Part shown: positions 1 through 7,644 of the stretch, piece after piece
Numbering within the stretch: the stretch's first letter is position 1
Layout: every line of letters begins with the position of its first letter
NCBI RefSeq assembly: GCF_900177685.1
Contig: NZ_FXAY01000001.1
Location: 248,001 to 312,000 of the forward strand
Direction: 5' to 3'
Source of the DNA: Agreia pratensis
Lineage (GTDB): Bacteria > Actinomycetota > Actinomycetes > Actinomycetales > Microbacteriaceae
Length of the DNA: 64,000 nt
Program-made: the position numbers and the translations under genes
Notes under the pieces: generated by a model
What the model was told of the DNA's origin: nothing
Database searches by the model: none
The model's input: the letters and a program-made list of their open reading frames with translations, nothing else

Positions 1-50
1 TGCGCATCCTGAACGAGGGTATTCACTAGATATAACCGCCTGTACTGCTC

Positions 51-647
51 TTATTTAACGGGAAGAGTCGTGGGGCGCCAGCTCTCGCGGCGGCCCTCGA
101 ACTCCGTGATTCGCGCTTCGTCGCGCAGGGTGAGCCCGATGTCGTCAAGGCCTTCGAGAAGCCTCCACCGAGTGTAGTCATCGATCTCGAATGGCACGGT
201 GAGTGCCCCCGCCGTCACTGTCTTGGCGGGAAGATCGACCGTGACCTCGAGCCCGGGCTGCGCATCGATGAGCGCCCAGATCTTCTCGATATCTGCTTCT
301 GCGAGCTGGGCAGCGAGTAGCCCCTGCTTGCCCGAGTTGCCGCGGAAGATGTCGCCGAACCGAGCGCTGAGCACGGCCTTGAATCCGTAGTCGCGGAGAG
401 CCCAGACGGCATGCTCGCGCGATGAGCCGGTTCCGAAGTCGGGCCCCGCCACGAGCACAGATCCGGCCTTGAACGGCTCCTTGTTCAGCACGAACTCGGG
501 GTCTTGACGCCAGCCGTAGAAGAGCGCGTCGTCGAAGCCGGTCTTGGTGACCCGCTTGAGAAATACAGCGGGGATGATCTGGTCGGTGTCGATGTTCGAC
601 CGCTCGAGCGGCACGGCGACGCCGGTGATGACAGATACCTTTTCCAT
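51..647 (-). CDS. leuD: 3-isopropylmalate dehydratase small subunit
   Basis: LeuD is the swivel-domain subunit of isopropylmalate isomerase, which converts 2- to 3-isopropylmalate in cytoplasmic leucine synthesis. The 198-residue protein has the usual family length. It shows the N-terminal [17 protein letters not shown] stretch and the [11 protein letters not shown] substrate-loop motif. It starts with ATG only 3 nt after the leuC stop, so the two are co-transcribed and probably translationally coupled. No other gene is visible between its TAA stop and the window edge. Confidence 0.97.
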   Translation of the reverse strand: MEKVSVITGVAVPLERSNIDTDQIIPAVFLKRVTKTGFDDALFYGWRQDPEFVLNKEPFKAGSVLVAGPDFGTGSSREHAVWALRDYGFKAVLSARFGDIFRGNSGKQGLLAAQLAEADIEKIWALIDAQPGLEVTVDLPAKTVTAGALTVPFEIDDYTRWRLLEGLDDIGLTLRDEARITEFEGRRESWRPTTLPVK

Positions 648-650
648 TAC

Positions 651-2141
651 TTAGATCCCACCGTTCCCTGAGCCTGTCGAAGGGCCTGCATTCACGAGTC
701 TGGCGTCGTCAATGGCGAGATCCCATGGACTCGACAGGGTTCCGCGCACAGCCGTCGCCGCGGCGACAAGAGGCGAGACGAGGTGCGTGCGACCGCCCTT
801 GCCCTGGCGACCCTCGAAGTTGCGGTTCGAGGTCGATGCGCACCTCTCACCGGGCTCGAGCTGATCGGGGTTCATGCCGAGACACATCGAGCATCCTGCG
901 AAGCGCCAATCGGCGCCGAAATCCTTGAACACCTTGTCGAGCCCCTCGGCCTCGGCCTCGATGCGCACCCGAGCTGAGCCCGGCACGACCATCACGCGCA
1001 CGTTCTCTGCCTTGGTGCGGCCACGGACGATGTCGGCGGCCGCTCGCAGATCTTCGATGCGCGAGTTCGTGCACGATCCGATGAAGACGGTGTCGACCGC
1101 GATGTCCTTCATCGGGGTTCCCGCTTCGAGAGCCATGTACTCGAGTGCCCGCTCGGCAGCTGCCCGCTCGTTGGGATCGATGATCACCGAGGGGTCGGGC
1201 ACGGGCTGCGAAAGAGACACGCCCTGGCCGGGGTTCGTTCCCCAGGTGACGAAGGGCTCGAGCTCGTTGGCGTCGAGGAAGACCTCTGCATCGAAGACGG
1301 CGTCGTCGTCGGTGCGCAACGTCTTCCAGTACTCGACGGCAGCATCCCAGTCGTCTCCCTCGGGAGCGTGCGGCCGCCCCTTGAGGTACTCGAAGGTGGT
1401 CTCGTCAGGAGCGACCATGCCCGCACGAGCACCCGCCTCGATCGACATGTTGCAGATCGTCATGCGGCCCTCCATCGAGAGCGAGCGGATCGCAGAGCCG
1501 CGGTACTCGAGCACATAGCCCTGGCCGCCTCCCGTCGAGATCTTGGCGATCACGGCGAGGATGATGTCTTTGGCCGTGACGCCGGGGCGCAGCTCGCCCT
1601 CGACGGTGATGGCCATGGTCTTGAATGCCTTGAGCGGCAGCGTCTGCGTGGCCATGACATGCTCGACCTCGCTGGTGCCGATACCGAACGCCATCGCGCC
1701 GAAGGCTCCGTGCGTGCTGGTGTGCGAATCTCCGCACACCACGGTGATGCCGGGCATGGTCAGACCCAGCTGCGGGCCCACCACGTGCACGATTCCCTGC
1801 TCGACGTCGCCGAGCGAGTGCAGCCGGATGCCGAATTCCTTGGCATTGCGACGAAGCGTCTCGATCTGCGTGCGGCTGGTCAGGTCTGCGATGGGCTTGT
1901 CGATCGCCGCCGTCGGGGTGTTGTGGTCTTCGGTCGCGATCGTGAGGTCGGGGCGCCGCACGGGCCGGCCGGCCACGCGGAGGCCGTCGAAGGCCTGGGG
2001 GCTCGTGACCTCGTGCACCAGGTGCAGGTCGATGTAGATGAGGTCGGGCGTACCGTCTTCACCCTTGACCACGAGATGGTCTTCCCAGACCTTTTCGGCC
2101 AGGGTCTTGCCGCGATGCACCGGGGAATCTGAAATCGTCAT
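651..2141 (-). CDS. leuC: 3-isopropylmalate dehydratase large subunit
   Basis: LeuC carries the [4Fe-4S] cluster of isopropylmalate isomerase. Aconitase-family signatures are clear: [32 protein letters not shown] and [10 protein letters not shown], which hold the three cluster cysteines. The 496-residue length is slightly long because the last dozen residues ([12 protein letters not shown]) are encoded by a dispersed palindromic repeat at 662-684. The ATG start has GAGAAGG upstream. A candidate leucine leader peptide and hairpin precede the gene (2191-2271), suggesting attenuation control of leuCD. Confidence 0.97.
   Translation of the reverse strand: MTISDSPVHRGKTLAEKVWEDHLVVKGEDGTPDLIYIDLHLVHEVTSPQAFDGLRVAGRPVRRPDLTIATEDHNTPTAAIDKPIADLTSRTQIETLRRNAKEFGIRLHSLGDVEQGIVHVVGPQLGLTMPGITVVCGDSHTSTHGAFGAMAFGIGTSEVEHVMATQTLPLKAFKTMAITVEGELRPGVTAKDIILAVIAKISTGGGQGYVLEYRGSAIRSLSMEGRMTICNMSIEAGARAGMVAPDETTFEYLKGRPHAPEGDDWDAAVEYWKTLRTDDDAVFDAEVFLDANELEPFVTWGTNPGQGVSLSQPVPDPSVIIDPNERAAAERALEYMALEAGTPMKDIAVDTVFIGSCTNSRIEDLRAAADIVRGRTKAENVRVMVVPGSARVRIEAEAEGLDKVFKDFGADWRFAGCSMCLGMNPDQLEPGERCASTSNRNFEGRQGKGGRTHLVSPLVAAATAVRGTLSSPWDLAIDDARLVNAGPSTGSGNGGI
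662..684. repeat. Dispersed palindromic repeat arm, inside leuC 3' end
   Basis: A 23-bp copy reading CGTTCCCTGAGCCTGTCG followed by AAGGG. The same sequence recurs, singly or as inverted pairs, at 28827-28849, 56536-56596 and 59776-59837. Here it forms the last codons of leuC, so the C-terminal tail of the enzyme is repeat-derived. It is a REP-like element whose function is unknown from the sequence. Confidence 0.85.
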
Positions 2142-2190
2142 TAGTGATGCCTTCTCTTATGAATCTGCTTGCGAGAGCCCATGACACACT

Positions 2191-2230
2191 CCGCGACGAG
2201 GTGAGGCCTTAGAACGAGGACTCGTCGCGG
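2191..2230 (-). promoter_or_regulatory. Leader hairpin upstream of leuCD (candidate attenuator)
   Basis: A perfect 10-bp inverted repeat, CCGCGACGAG (2221-2230) and CTCGTCGCGG when read on the minus strand (2191-2200), encloses a 20-nt loop. The first arm lies in the last codons of the leucine-rich leader peptide and the second lies beyond its stop. That is where ribosome position would decide folding. A competing smaller stem GACGAG/CTCGTT is possible. No U-run follows, so control could be Rho-dependent or translational rather than by an intrinsic terminator. Seen: stem geometry. Inferred: regulatory role. Confidence 0.55.
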
Positions 2231-2259
2231 CAACCAAGAAGGAGTCGACCAGACAGCAT
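2209..2259 (-). CDS. Candidate leucine leader peptide for leuCD
   Basis: A 16-residue reading frame, MLSGRLLLGCRDESSF, starts at ATG 2259 and ends in TAA. Four of its residues are leucine. They include a run of three encoded CTC-CTT-CTT, and CTT is a rare codon in this GC-rich DNA. A leaderless-type promoter fits exactly: the -10 element TACCCT (2266-2271) lies six bases before the ATG. The frame ends inside a 10-bp hairpin about 70 nt before leuC. This is the classic arrangement of ribosome-mediated attenuation, in which leucyl-tRNA shortage stalls the ribosome on the Leu run. Not recognised from a database. Confidence 0.6.
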   Translation of the reverse strand: MLSGRLLLGCRDESSF

Positions 2260-2309
2260 CCGTCTAGGGTAACACTCGGGATCATCCCGGGCATTCCCGA
2301 CCCGAGAGG

Positions 2310-3368
2310 TCAGCCGCGCGGCGTGCCGTCGGCGTCGGACTTCTGCTCTTCGGCGTCGACCGGGGCATCCTCGACTCTCGCCGGCACGGCATCCGCGCGA
2401 CGCATGGCGATGAGGCTCGCGATCGTCGCGACAGCCATGGAGCCGATGATCACGGCCAGCGAGGCCCACGTCGAGATGTCGGGTGCCCACTCGATGTGCT
2501 GCCCACCGTTGATGAACGGCAGCTCGTTCTCGTGCAGCGCGTGCGACACGAGCTTGAACCCGATGAACGCCAGGATGAACGCGATTCCGTAGTGCAGGTA
2601 GACCAGCTTTTCGAGCAGACCGCCCAACAGGAAGAACAGCTGACGCAGACCCATGAGCGCGAAGACGTTGGCGGTGAAGACGATGAACGGGCTCGTCGTG
2701 ATGCCGAAGATCGCAGGAATCGAGTCGAGTGCGAACAGCAGATCGGTGGATCCGAGGGCGATGAAGACGATCAGCATGGGCGTGAAGATCTTCTTGCCGT
2801 CGATGCGGGTGCGTACCTTCGCGCCGTCGAAGTCGTTCGAGATGTCGATGTGGCGACGCAGGTAGCGAATCAGTCTGCTCTCGCCCGCGTCGGCATCGTC
2901 GTGCTTGGAGAATGCCTGCTGCCATGCCGTGTAGAGCAAGAAGGCGCCGAAGATGTAGAAGATCCAGCTGAAGTTCTCGATGAGCTGGGCTCCGAGAAGA
3001 ATGAAGATGCCGCGCAGCACGAGTGCGATGAGGATGCCGACCATCAGCGCCTCCTGCTGCAGCTTCTTCGGCACTTTGAACCTCGCCATGATGATGATGA
3101 AGACGAAGAGGTTGTCAATCGAGAGGCTGTACTCCGTGAGCCAGCCGGCCAGGAACTGCCCCGCGTGCTCGCCGTCGGCGAAGATCAGCATCAGCAGGGC
3201 GAAGACCAGCGCGAGCCCGATGTAGAACACGACCCACAGAGTCGATTCCTTGGCCGACGGAATGTGCGGGCGCTTGAGCACCAACAACAGATCGACGACG
3301 AGGATCAGCGTCAGGATGACGAGTGATGAGACTTCGAACCAGACGGGCAGGTTGAGAGCTGCAGGCAT
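2310..3368 (-). CDS. TerC family integral membrane protein
   Basis: TerC/Alx-family membrane protein of 352 residues with about eight hydrophobic helices. Family motifs are present: EYSLSIDNLFVF in the first half and DLLFALDSIPAIFGIT in the second, which supply the conserved acidic residues of the proposed metal path. Members are linked to manganese export and to loading of metalloproteins during secretion. A polar Ala/Asp-rich tail follows residue 325. The ATG at 3368 lacks a strong Shine-Dalgarno, and a probable manganese riboswitch occupies the leader. Confidence 0.93.
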   Translation of the reverse strand: MPAALNLPVWFEVSSLVILTLILVVDLLLVLKRPHIPSAKESTLWVVFYIGLALVFALLMLIFADGEHAGQFLAGWLTEYSLSIDNLFVFIIIMARFKVPKKLQQEALMVGILIALVLRGIFILLGAQLIENFSWIFYIFGAFLLYTAWQQAFSKHDDADAGESRLIRYLRRHIDISNDFDGAKVRTRIDGKKIFTPMLIVFIALGSTDLLFALDSIPAIFGITTSPFIVFTANVFALMGLRQLFFLLGGLLEKLVYLHYGIAFILAFIGFKLVSHALHENELPFINGGQHIEWAPDISTWASLAVIIGSMAVATIASLIAMRRADAVPARVEDAPVDAEEQKSDADGTPRG

Positions 3369-3371
3369 GTG

Positions 3372-3525
3372 AGGGGTGAGACCTTTCGGGATGGCGGGTA
3401 CGCCGAGCGACCGAAAGTCTCTCCCGCGCGAACTCGAACATGTCGGTCACGCCATCGCAACGGACCCGCGGCGATGGGGATCGTACTGACGACTGCGATG
3501 AAGGTGGGATACTCCCCTTCTGCAG
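3372..3525 (-). promoter_or_regulatory. Candidate yybP-ykoY (Mn2+) riboswitch before terC
   Basis: The minus-strand leader contains AAGGGGAGTATCCC (GGGGAGTA at 3510-3517), resembling the invariant first loop of yybP-ykoY RNAs. It is followed by several paired segments. Near the gene is an AGACTTTCGG / CCGAAAGGTCT stem that could mask or expose the translation start. yybP-ykoY elements are known upstream of TerC-family genes and respond to Mn2+. The assignment rests on the loop motif and gene context; boundaries are approximate and a covariance-model search was not possible. Confidence 0.55.
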
Positions 3526-3584
3526 GCGATGTTACAGGATGCTGACGCTAAGATTCCGCCCAGACCAACTTTCAGGAGACCCCC

Positions 3585-4337
3585 TTGGCCAGCAGCCCGC
3601 AGACCACCGTGACCCCGTCCCAACAACGCCAGTACCGACCGCAGACCGCGTGGGTCAAGTCGGTCGGCTATCTCATCTTCTTCAGCCGCTGGCTGCAAGC
3701 GCCCCTGTACCTGGGCCTGATCATTGCGCAGCTCGTCTACGTTGTGGTCTTCGTGATCGAACTGGTGCACCTCATCGAGACCGTGTTGAAAGACCCTCTG
3801 CACATCGAGGAGTCAGTCATCATGCTCTCGGTGCTCGGCCTCATCGACGTGGTGATGATCGCCAATCTGCTGATCATGGTCATCATCGGCGGCTACGAGA
3901 CCTTCGTCTCGAAAATCGACATCGAGGGGCACCCCGACCAGCCCGAGTGGCTGTCGCATGTCAACGCGAATGTGCTCAAGGTCAAGCTGGCCATGGCCAT
4001 CATCGGCATCTCGTCGATCCACTTGCTCAAGACATTCATCGAGGTGGGCGATCTCGGCGCCCCTGGCAGCAACAACGAGGAAGAGAGCCTCACCGGCGAC
4101 GTCTACACAGGCGACGGAGTGTTCTGGCAGGTCATCATCCACACCGTCTTCATCCTGTCGGCGATCGCCCTCGCCCTGATCGACCGTATGTCGCAGAATC
4201 ACGGCGCATCGGCCAGGAGCCTCACGCACAAGCCGTCGGACCAGGTGGTCGAGCCCGTCGATCCGTCGCCCGTGCCGCAGGGTGCAGTCGCTGTGTCGGG
4301 CTACATCATCGACGGCAAATTCGTCGAGCAGCGCTAG
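3585..4337 (+). CDS. UPF0114 (YqhA) family membrane protein
   Basis: 250-residue membrane protein with hydrophobic helices near residues 45-70, 85-110, 135-155 and 180-205. The VGYLIFFSRWLQAPLYLGL opening and the GGYETFVSKIDIE loop match UPF0114/YqhA. The molecular role of the family is unknown. The start is TTG, chosen because AGGAGA (3574-3579) sits five bases upstream and no ATG gives a better fit. A cytoplasmic tail of about 40 residues is longer than usual for the family. It is divergent from terC and shares its intergenic region. Confidence 0.88.
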   Translation: MASSPQTTVTPSQQRQYRPQTAWVKSVGYLIFFSRWLQAPLYLGLIIAQLVYVVVFVIELVHLIETVLKDPLHIEESVIMLSVLGLIDVVMIANLLIMVIIGGYETFVSKIDIEGHPDQPEWLSHVNANVLKVKLAMAIIGISSIHLLKTFIEVGDLGAPGSNNEEESLTGDVYTGDGVFWQVIIHTVFILSAIALALIDRMSQNHGASARSLTHKPSDQVVEPVDPSPVPQGAVAVSGYIIDGKFVEQR

Positions 4338-4363
4338 CCACTCGACGAATCCGCCGGTCGCAG

Positions 4364-4381
4364 GCCGCTCCGCGGAGCGGC
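4364..4381. terminator. Bidirectional terminator-like palindrome
   Basis: The perfect 18-bp palindrome GCCGCTCCGCGGAGCGGC lies between the convergent UPF0114 and padR genes and touches the padR stop codon. There is no T-run on either side, so termination strength is uncertain. Confidence 0.5.
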
Positions 4382-5097
4382 TACTTGCCGAGATCGGCGA
4401 AAAGGGATGCGCGCACCTCGTCGAGACGGCGGGCGAATGCGGCAGCGGTTCCCGACGGCACAGCGCCTCGCGCTCCACTCGCTCGAAGCGCCGTGCGCAC
4501 CGACTGGCGAAACTCGGCCAGCGCGATGTCGACGTCGCGGATCTCGTCACGACTCGCATCCCGTGAGGCGTCGGCAGACGCCGGTGTCTCGTCTGCTGCA
4601 CGCGTCTCGTCGCTCGATGTGTCGCCTTTCGCATCCTGGCCGGGCGCATCCTGCGTGGGGTCGAACGCGAACCACGAGGAGTACGACTGGGTGGTGGCGT
4701 CGGTCGCCTCGCGCGCCTGACGCGCGGCGGAAGCGAGATCGGCACGCAGGCTCTTCATGGCCTCGCCAACCCCCGAGCGCACCTCGTCGGCCAGGCGACG
4801 AACACTGTCGGTGAGGTCGTTCTCGATCGAGGTGAGTTCGCTCTCACGCGAGTCGAGCTCAGCGCGCCCGGCCTCGGTGATCTCGTAGACGGTCTTGCGG
4901 CCGTCGGCGGTCTTCGTGACGAGTCCCTCGTCTTCGAGCTTTGCGAGGCGCGGGTAGATCGTGCCCGCGCTGGGAGCGTACGTGCCGCCGAAGCGCTCGC
5001 TGAGCGCCTGGATCAACTCGTAGCCGTGCTTGGGCGACTCGTCGAGCAGCTTGAGCAGGTAGAGCCGAAGGTGGCCGTGGCCGAAGACGGGGGTCAC
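4381..5097 (-). CDS. PadR family transcriptional regulator
   Basis: Residues 1-80 form the PadR winged helix (LRLYLLKLLDESPKHGYELI; GTIYPRLAKLEDEGLV). The remaining 160 residues are mostly charged helix and form a longer C-terminal effector or dimer domain than in minimal PadR proteins. The GTG start overlaps the stop of the DUF4097 gene by four bases (GTGA), so the two are co-translated. Palindromic sites upstream of the pair (6007-6074) probably bind this protein, giving autoregulation. The inducer is unknown. Confidence 0.92.
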   Translation of the reverse strand: MTPVFGHGHLRLYLLKLLDESPKHGYELIQALSERFGGTYAPSAGTIYPRLAKLEDEGLVTKTADGRKTVYEITEAGRAELDSRESELTSIENDLTDSVRRLADEVRSGVGEAMKSLRADLASAARQAREATDATTQSYSSWFAFDPTQDAPGQDAKGDTSSDETRAADETPASADASRDASRDEIRDVDIALAEFRQSVRTALRASGARGAVPSGTAAAFARRLDEVRASLFADLGK

Positions 5098-5984
5098 AGC
5101 GATTCCCCCTCCGGGCCGTCGAACGGGGCAGCATCAGAGACAGGAGCATCGGAGACGCCCGTGCTCGGGGCGGTGGATGCTCCGACCGTCGTGCGTCGCA
5201 CTGATGTGATGTCGCCCGACACGGAGTTGGCACGAACCTCGACCCACTTGCCGTCGAGCGTTCCCGCGGTGTGATTGAAGCCACGGCCACGCGTGCCGCG
5301 TGTGGTGGTCGAATCGACCTGCAGTGTTCCGCTGACGCTGTTGAGCGTGTAGCGCGCCGCCGCGTCGTGATCGAGTCGAATGGTGAGGTCGCCGCTCACG
5401 GTGTTGTTGCTGATCTCTTCGGGAACACCGGTGAGGTCGAGGAACACGGCCCCCGAGACTCCGTCGGCCGAGAACTTGCGAAGCGCACCCGTGACGATGA
5501 TGTCACCGGTCACGGTGTGTGCGTTCAGTACTCCTTGCTGGTCGCTGACCGAGATCTCACCGCTGACCGTGTTGATGTCGAGGTCGCCGATGATGTCGTC
5601 GATCACGATGTCACCAGAGACCGAGTTGATTCTGGCGTCGGTGCGCAGCCCCGAGATGAGAGCGCTGGAGTTGACGACGCCGAACTTCAGCTTCGCATCG
5701 CGCGGAATCATGATGCTGATGTCGGCCTTCGCCGTTCCTTTGAACGACTTGAACACGTCGATGAAGTTGTCCCAGCGCAGCTGCGGGTGATCGATCTCGA
5801 GCACGTCGCCGTCGATCGAGACCTTCAGGTCTTTGCCCGAGACCGAGTGAACCTCGACGCGGGCTCCGGGCTCGTCGTGAGCGATGACGTCGATCTTGCC
5901 TCCGATGAGGCCGATCTTGACCGAGCGAACGAGTTCGAGGTCGATGACCTTCGGGCCCGTGACGACCCACTTCTCGATGGCCAT
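5094..5984 (-). CDS. DUF4097 family beta-strand repeat protein
   Basis: 296 residues made largely of short repeated beta strands of the type NSVSGDIVIDDIIGDLDI, NTVSGEISVSDQQG and HTVTGDIIVTGALR, typical of the DUF4097 beta-solenoid. There is no signal peptide or transmembrane helix, so it is probably cytoplasmic. The start is ATG 5984, set by AAGGAGAT ten bases upstream; a longer in-frame extension has no ribosome site and crosses the operator region. DUF4097 genes often sit beside PadR regulators in Actinobacteria. Its biochemical function is unknown; a ligand-sensing partner of PadR is one inference. Confidence 0.88.
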   Translation of the reverse strand: MAIEKWVVTGPKVIDLELVRSVKIGLIGGKIDVIAHDEPGARVEVHSVSGKDLKVSIDGDVLEIDHPQLRWDNFIDVFKSFKGTAKADISIMIPRDAKLKFGVVNSSALISGLRTDARINSVSGDIVIDDIIGDLDINTVSGEISVSDQQGVLNAHTVTGDIIVTGALRKFSADGVSGAVFLDLTGVPEEISNNTVSGDLTIRLDHDAAARYTLNSVSGTLQVDSTTTRGTRGRGFNHTAGTLDGKWVEVRANSVSGDITSVRRTTVGASTAPSTGVSDAPVSDAAPFDGPEGESL

Positions 5985-6006
5985 GAATATCTCCTTGATG
6001 TCGATG

Positions 6007-6074
6007 ACGCGATATATCGCGTTGCTTGAACTCAAGCTATATCGCGAATTGATCCCAGTCAAGATATATCGCGA
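6007..6074. promoter_or_regulatory. Candidate PadR operator (three TATATCGCG sites)
   Basis: The first site, ACGCGATATATCGCGT (6007-6022), is a perfect 16-bp palindrome. Two further copies keep the half-site TATATCGCG at 6038-6046 and 6065-6073, in the same orientation about 26 bases apart. On the minus strand the repeats overlap a possible promoter (TTGACT ... TATAGC) for the DUF4097-padR operon. Spacing and symmetry suit a dimeric repressor; assignment to PadR is inferred from position. Confidence 0.65.
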
Positions 6075-6102
6075 ATCGGATGCCATCGGCCGGGTTAACG
6101 AC

Positions 6103-6137
6103 GAAGCGCCCCGACCCACAAGGGGTCGGGGCGCTTC
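6103..6137 (-). terminator. Strong hairpin terminator after the GlsB-type gene
   Basis: A perfect 15-bp stem, GAAGCGCCCCGACCC with its complement, encloses the 5-nt loop ACAAG. It lies 17 nt beyond the stop of the stress membrane protein gene. It separates that gene from the DUF4097-padR promoter. Confidence 0.8.
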
Positions 6138-6154
6138 GAACGTTGTGTGGCGCG

Positions 6155-6427
6155 TTATGCGCGGCTGCGGCTTCCGCGACCCACGATGAGGCCGTAGACC
6201 AGAAGCACGACGATCGAGCCGACGATGGCGATGAGCCACGACTCGATGCTGAAGAATCCGTCGTATCCGACGCCGAAGACCGCTCCACCGATCCAGCCGC
6301 CGACAAGGGCGCCAACAACACCGAGGATGAGGGTTACAACCCATCCACCGCCCTGCTTGCCCGGGAGGATCGCCTTAGCGATTGCGCCGGCGATGAGTCC
6401 GAGAAGAAGAAAACCGAGAAAGCTCAT
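6155..6427 (-). CDS. GlsB/YeaQ/YmgE family stress membrane protein
   Basis: 90-residue, very hydrophobic, glycine-rich protein with three predicted helices (LGFLLLGLIAGAIAKAILPG; VVTLILGVVGALVGGWIGG; LIAIVGSIVVLLVYGL). This is the transglycosylase-associated (GlsB/YeaQ) family, commonly induced by envelope or general stress; its molecular action is unknown. The ATG has GGAGAGA upstream. It is monocistronic, with a strong terminator behind it and nested inverted repeats in its promoter region. Confidence 0.9.
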   Translation of the reverse strand: MSFLGFLLLGLIAGAIAKAILPGKQGGGWVVTLILGVVGALVGGWIGGAVFGVGYDGFFSIESWLIAIVGSIVVLLVYGLIVGRGSRSRA

Positions 6428-6442
6428 GACTGTCTCTCCAAT

Positions 6443-6479
6443 GCACTGTGTAGTGCAGTAGACGGATTTCGACTACTGC
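6443..6479. promoter_or_regulatory. Nested inverted repeats in the promoter region of the GlsB-type gene
   Basis: Two hairpins overlap: GCACT-GTGT-AGTGC (6443-6456) and GCAGTAG-N11-CTACTGC (6455-6479). They lie just upstream of the ribosome site of the stress membrane protein gene. They could be an operator or a leader RNA switch. Only the symmetry is seen; no regulator is known. Confidence 0.35.
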
Positions 6480-6498
6480 AGCCAAGACACTAGCGGCC

Positions 6499-6516
6499 GT
6501 GCCCTCTTCGGGGCAC
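6499..6516 (-). terminator. Hairpin after the LLM oxidoreductase gene
   Basis: GTGCCC and GGGCAC form a 6-bp GC-rich stem with a 6-nt loop, 30 nt past the stop of the LLM oxidoreductase gene. Without a T-run it is only a moderate terminator candidate. Confidence 0.4.
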
Positions 6517-6545
6517 AGGGGTTGACATTGGGCTCATTCATCCGG

Positions 6546-7568
6546 CTACTTCTCAGCCTTCCAGCCCAGCAGAGGTGCGAGAATACCCGCGATATCGGTG
6601 AGGATCTGCACGTAGTCGTCGTGTTCGAGAGTAAAGGGCAAGGCGAACACCACCTCGTCAACCGCCTGATAGCCCGCGTGCGCTTGCAGCGTATCCGCGA
6701 TCTCGGCCGATGAGCCGACCAGGTCCGGCGCAAAGAGCATGCGCTGCGGCCCCTGTGGTGCTGTCGTGCGCGCGAATCTCCGCTCGGCGAATGCGCGGTA
6801 CTTAGCGGCCTGCTCGGGCGTAGCCGTATCGGTCGGAATCACCACGAGTCCCTGCGACGCGCGAGCCGCCTGCCCCAGCGGGTGGCGGTCGCGGAAGAGA
6901 TCGATCTGCGCACGCTGAATGCGAGCGAAGTCATCGTCTTCTTCGGCGCGAACAACGCTGCTGCTCAGCAGGTTGAGCCCGCGCTCCCCCGCCCACGCGG
7001 CCGACGAGAGGCCGGCCGCCCCATACCAGAGCCGGTCGGCGAGGCCGGGCGAATGCGGCTGGATGCGCGTCGAGTAGGCCTCGATGCCTTCGGTTCCCGC
7101 GAACGTGCTCACGTCGCCGCCGCGCAGATTATGCAGGAGCCGATCGACACGCTCGGTCGTGAAGTCCTCGCTTTGCCACGAGTCGGGATAGAGGTGTTCT
7201 TTGATGTCGTCGAAGTGGGTGGGAACACCGACGCTGACTCCGGGGTTGAGCCTGCCGCGGCTGAGAACGTCGACCGTCGCGAGATCCTCGGCCAGTCGAA
7301 ACGGATTCTCAAGCCCAAGCGGGATCACCGCTGTTCCGAGCTCGATGCGACTCGTGCGCTGGCTAGCCGCGGCAAGCACGGCGACCGGAGACGAGATGCC
7401 GTGCTGCAAATGCCGATCACGAAGCCAAGCGCTGTCGAAGCCCAGCCGCTCCCCCAGCTCGATGATCTGCAGGGTGCTTTCGTGACCGCCGAATGGATCC
7501 GCTTCGTCGAAGAAGCCGATGGTCAGGAATCCGAGGCTCTTGAGGTCGCGCGGGCTGTCTGTGCTCAT
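6546..7568 (-). CDS. LLM class flavin-dependent oxidoreductase
   Basis: 340-residue luciferase-like monooxygenase (TIM-barrel, FMN or F420). Typical blocks are ELGERLGFDSAWLRDRHLQ, SRIELGTAVIPLG and DVLSRGRLNPGVSVG. The substrate cannot be told; relatives oxidise alkanes, sulfonates or N-heterocycles. The start is ATG 7568 because the -10 element TACTGT (7575-7580) lies six bases upstream, a leaderless arrangement. A longer Cys-rich extension to 7652 is rejected. Confidence 0.85.
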   Translation of the reverse strand: MSTDSPRDLKSLGFLTIGFFDEADPFGGHESTLQIIELGERLGFDSAWLRDRHLQHGISSPVAVLAAASQRTSRIELGTAVIPLGLENPFRLAEDLATVDVLSRGRLNPGVSVGVPTHFDDIKEHLYPDSWQSEDFTTERVDRLLHNLRGGDVSTFAGTEGIEAYSTRIQPHSPGLADRLWYGAAGLSSAAWAGERGLNLLSSSVVRAEEDDDFARIQRAQIDLFRDRHPLGQAARASQGLVVIPTDTATPEQAAKYRAFAERRFARTTAPQGPQRMLFAPDLVGSSAEIADTLQAHAGYQAVDEVVFALPFTLEHDDYVQILTDIAGILAPLLGWKAEK

Positions 7569-7644
7569 GCATTCACAGTACCGACGCACGCACGACCGGC
7601 CGCACCCGATGCATCCGGAATCGTCATTCTGCGCAACGACGTGA

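Noticed and set aside
2141-2182. 13-codon frame [13 protein letters not shown] ending TAATG at leuC
   Set aside because: No leucine codons and no ribosome site. The upstream Leu-rich frame fits leader control far better.
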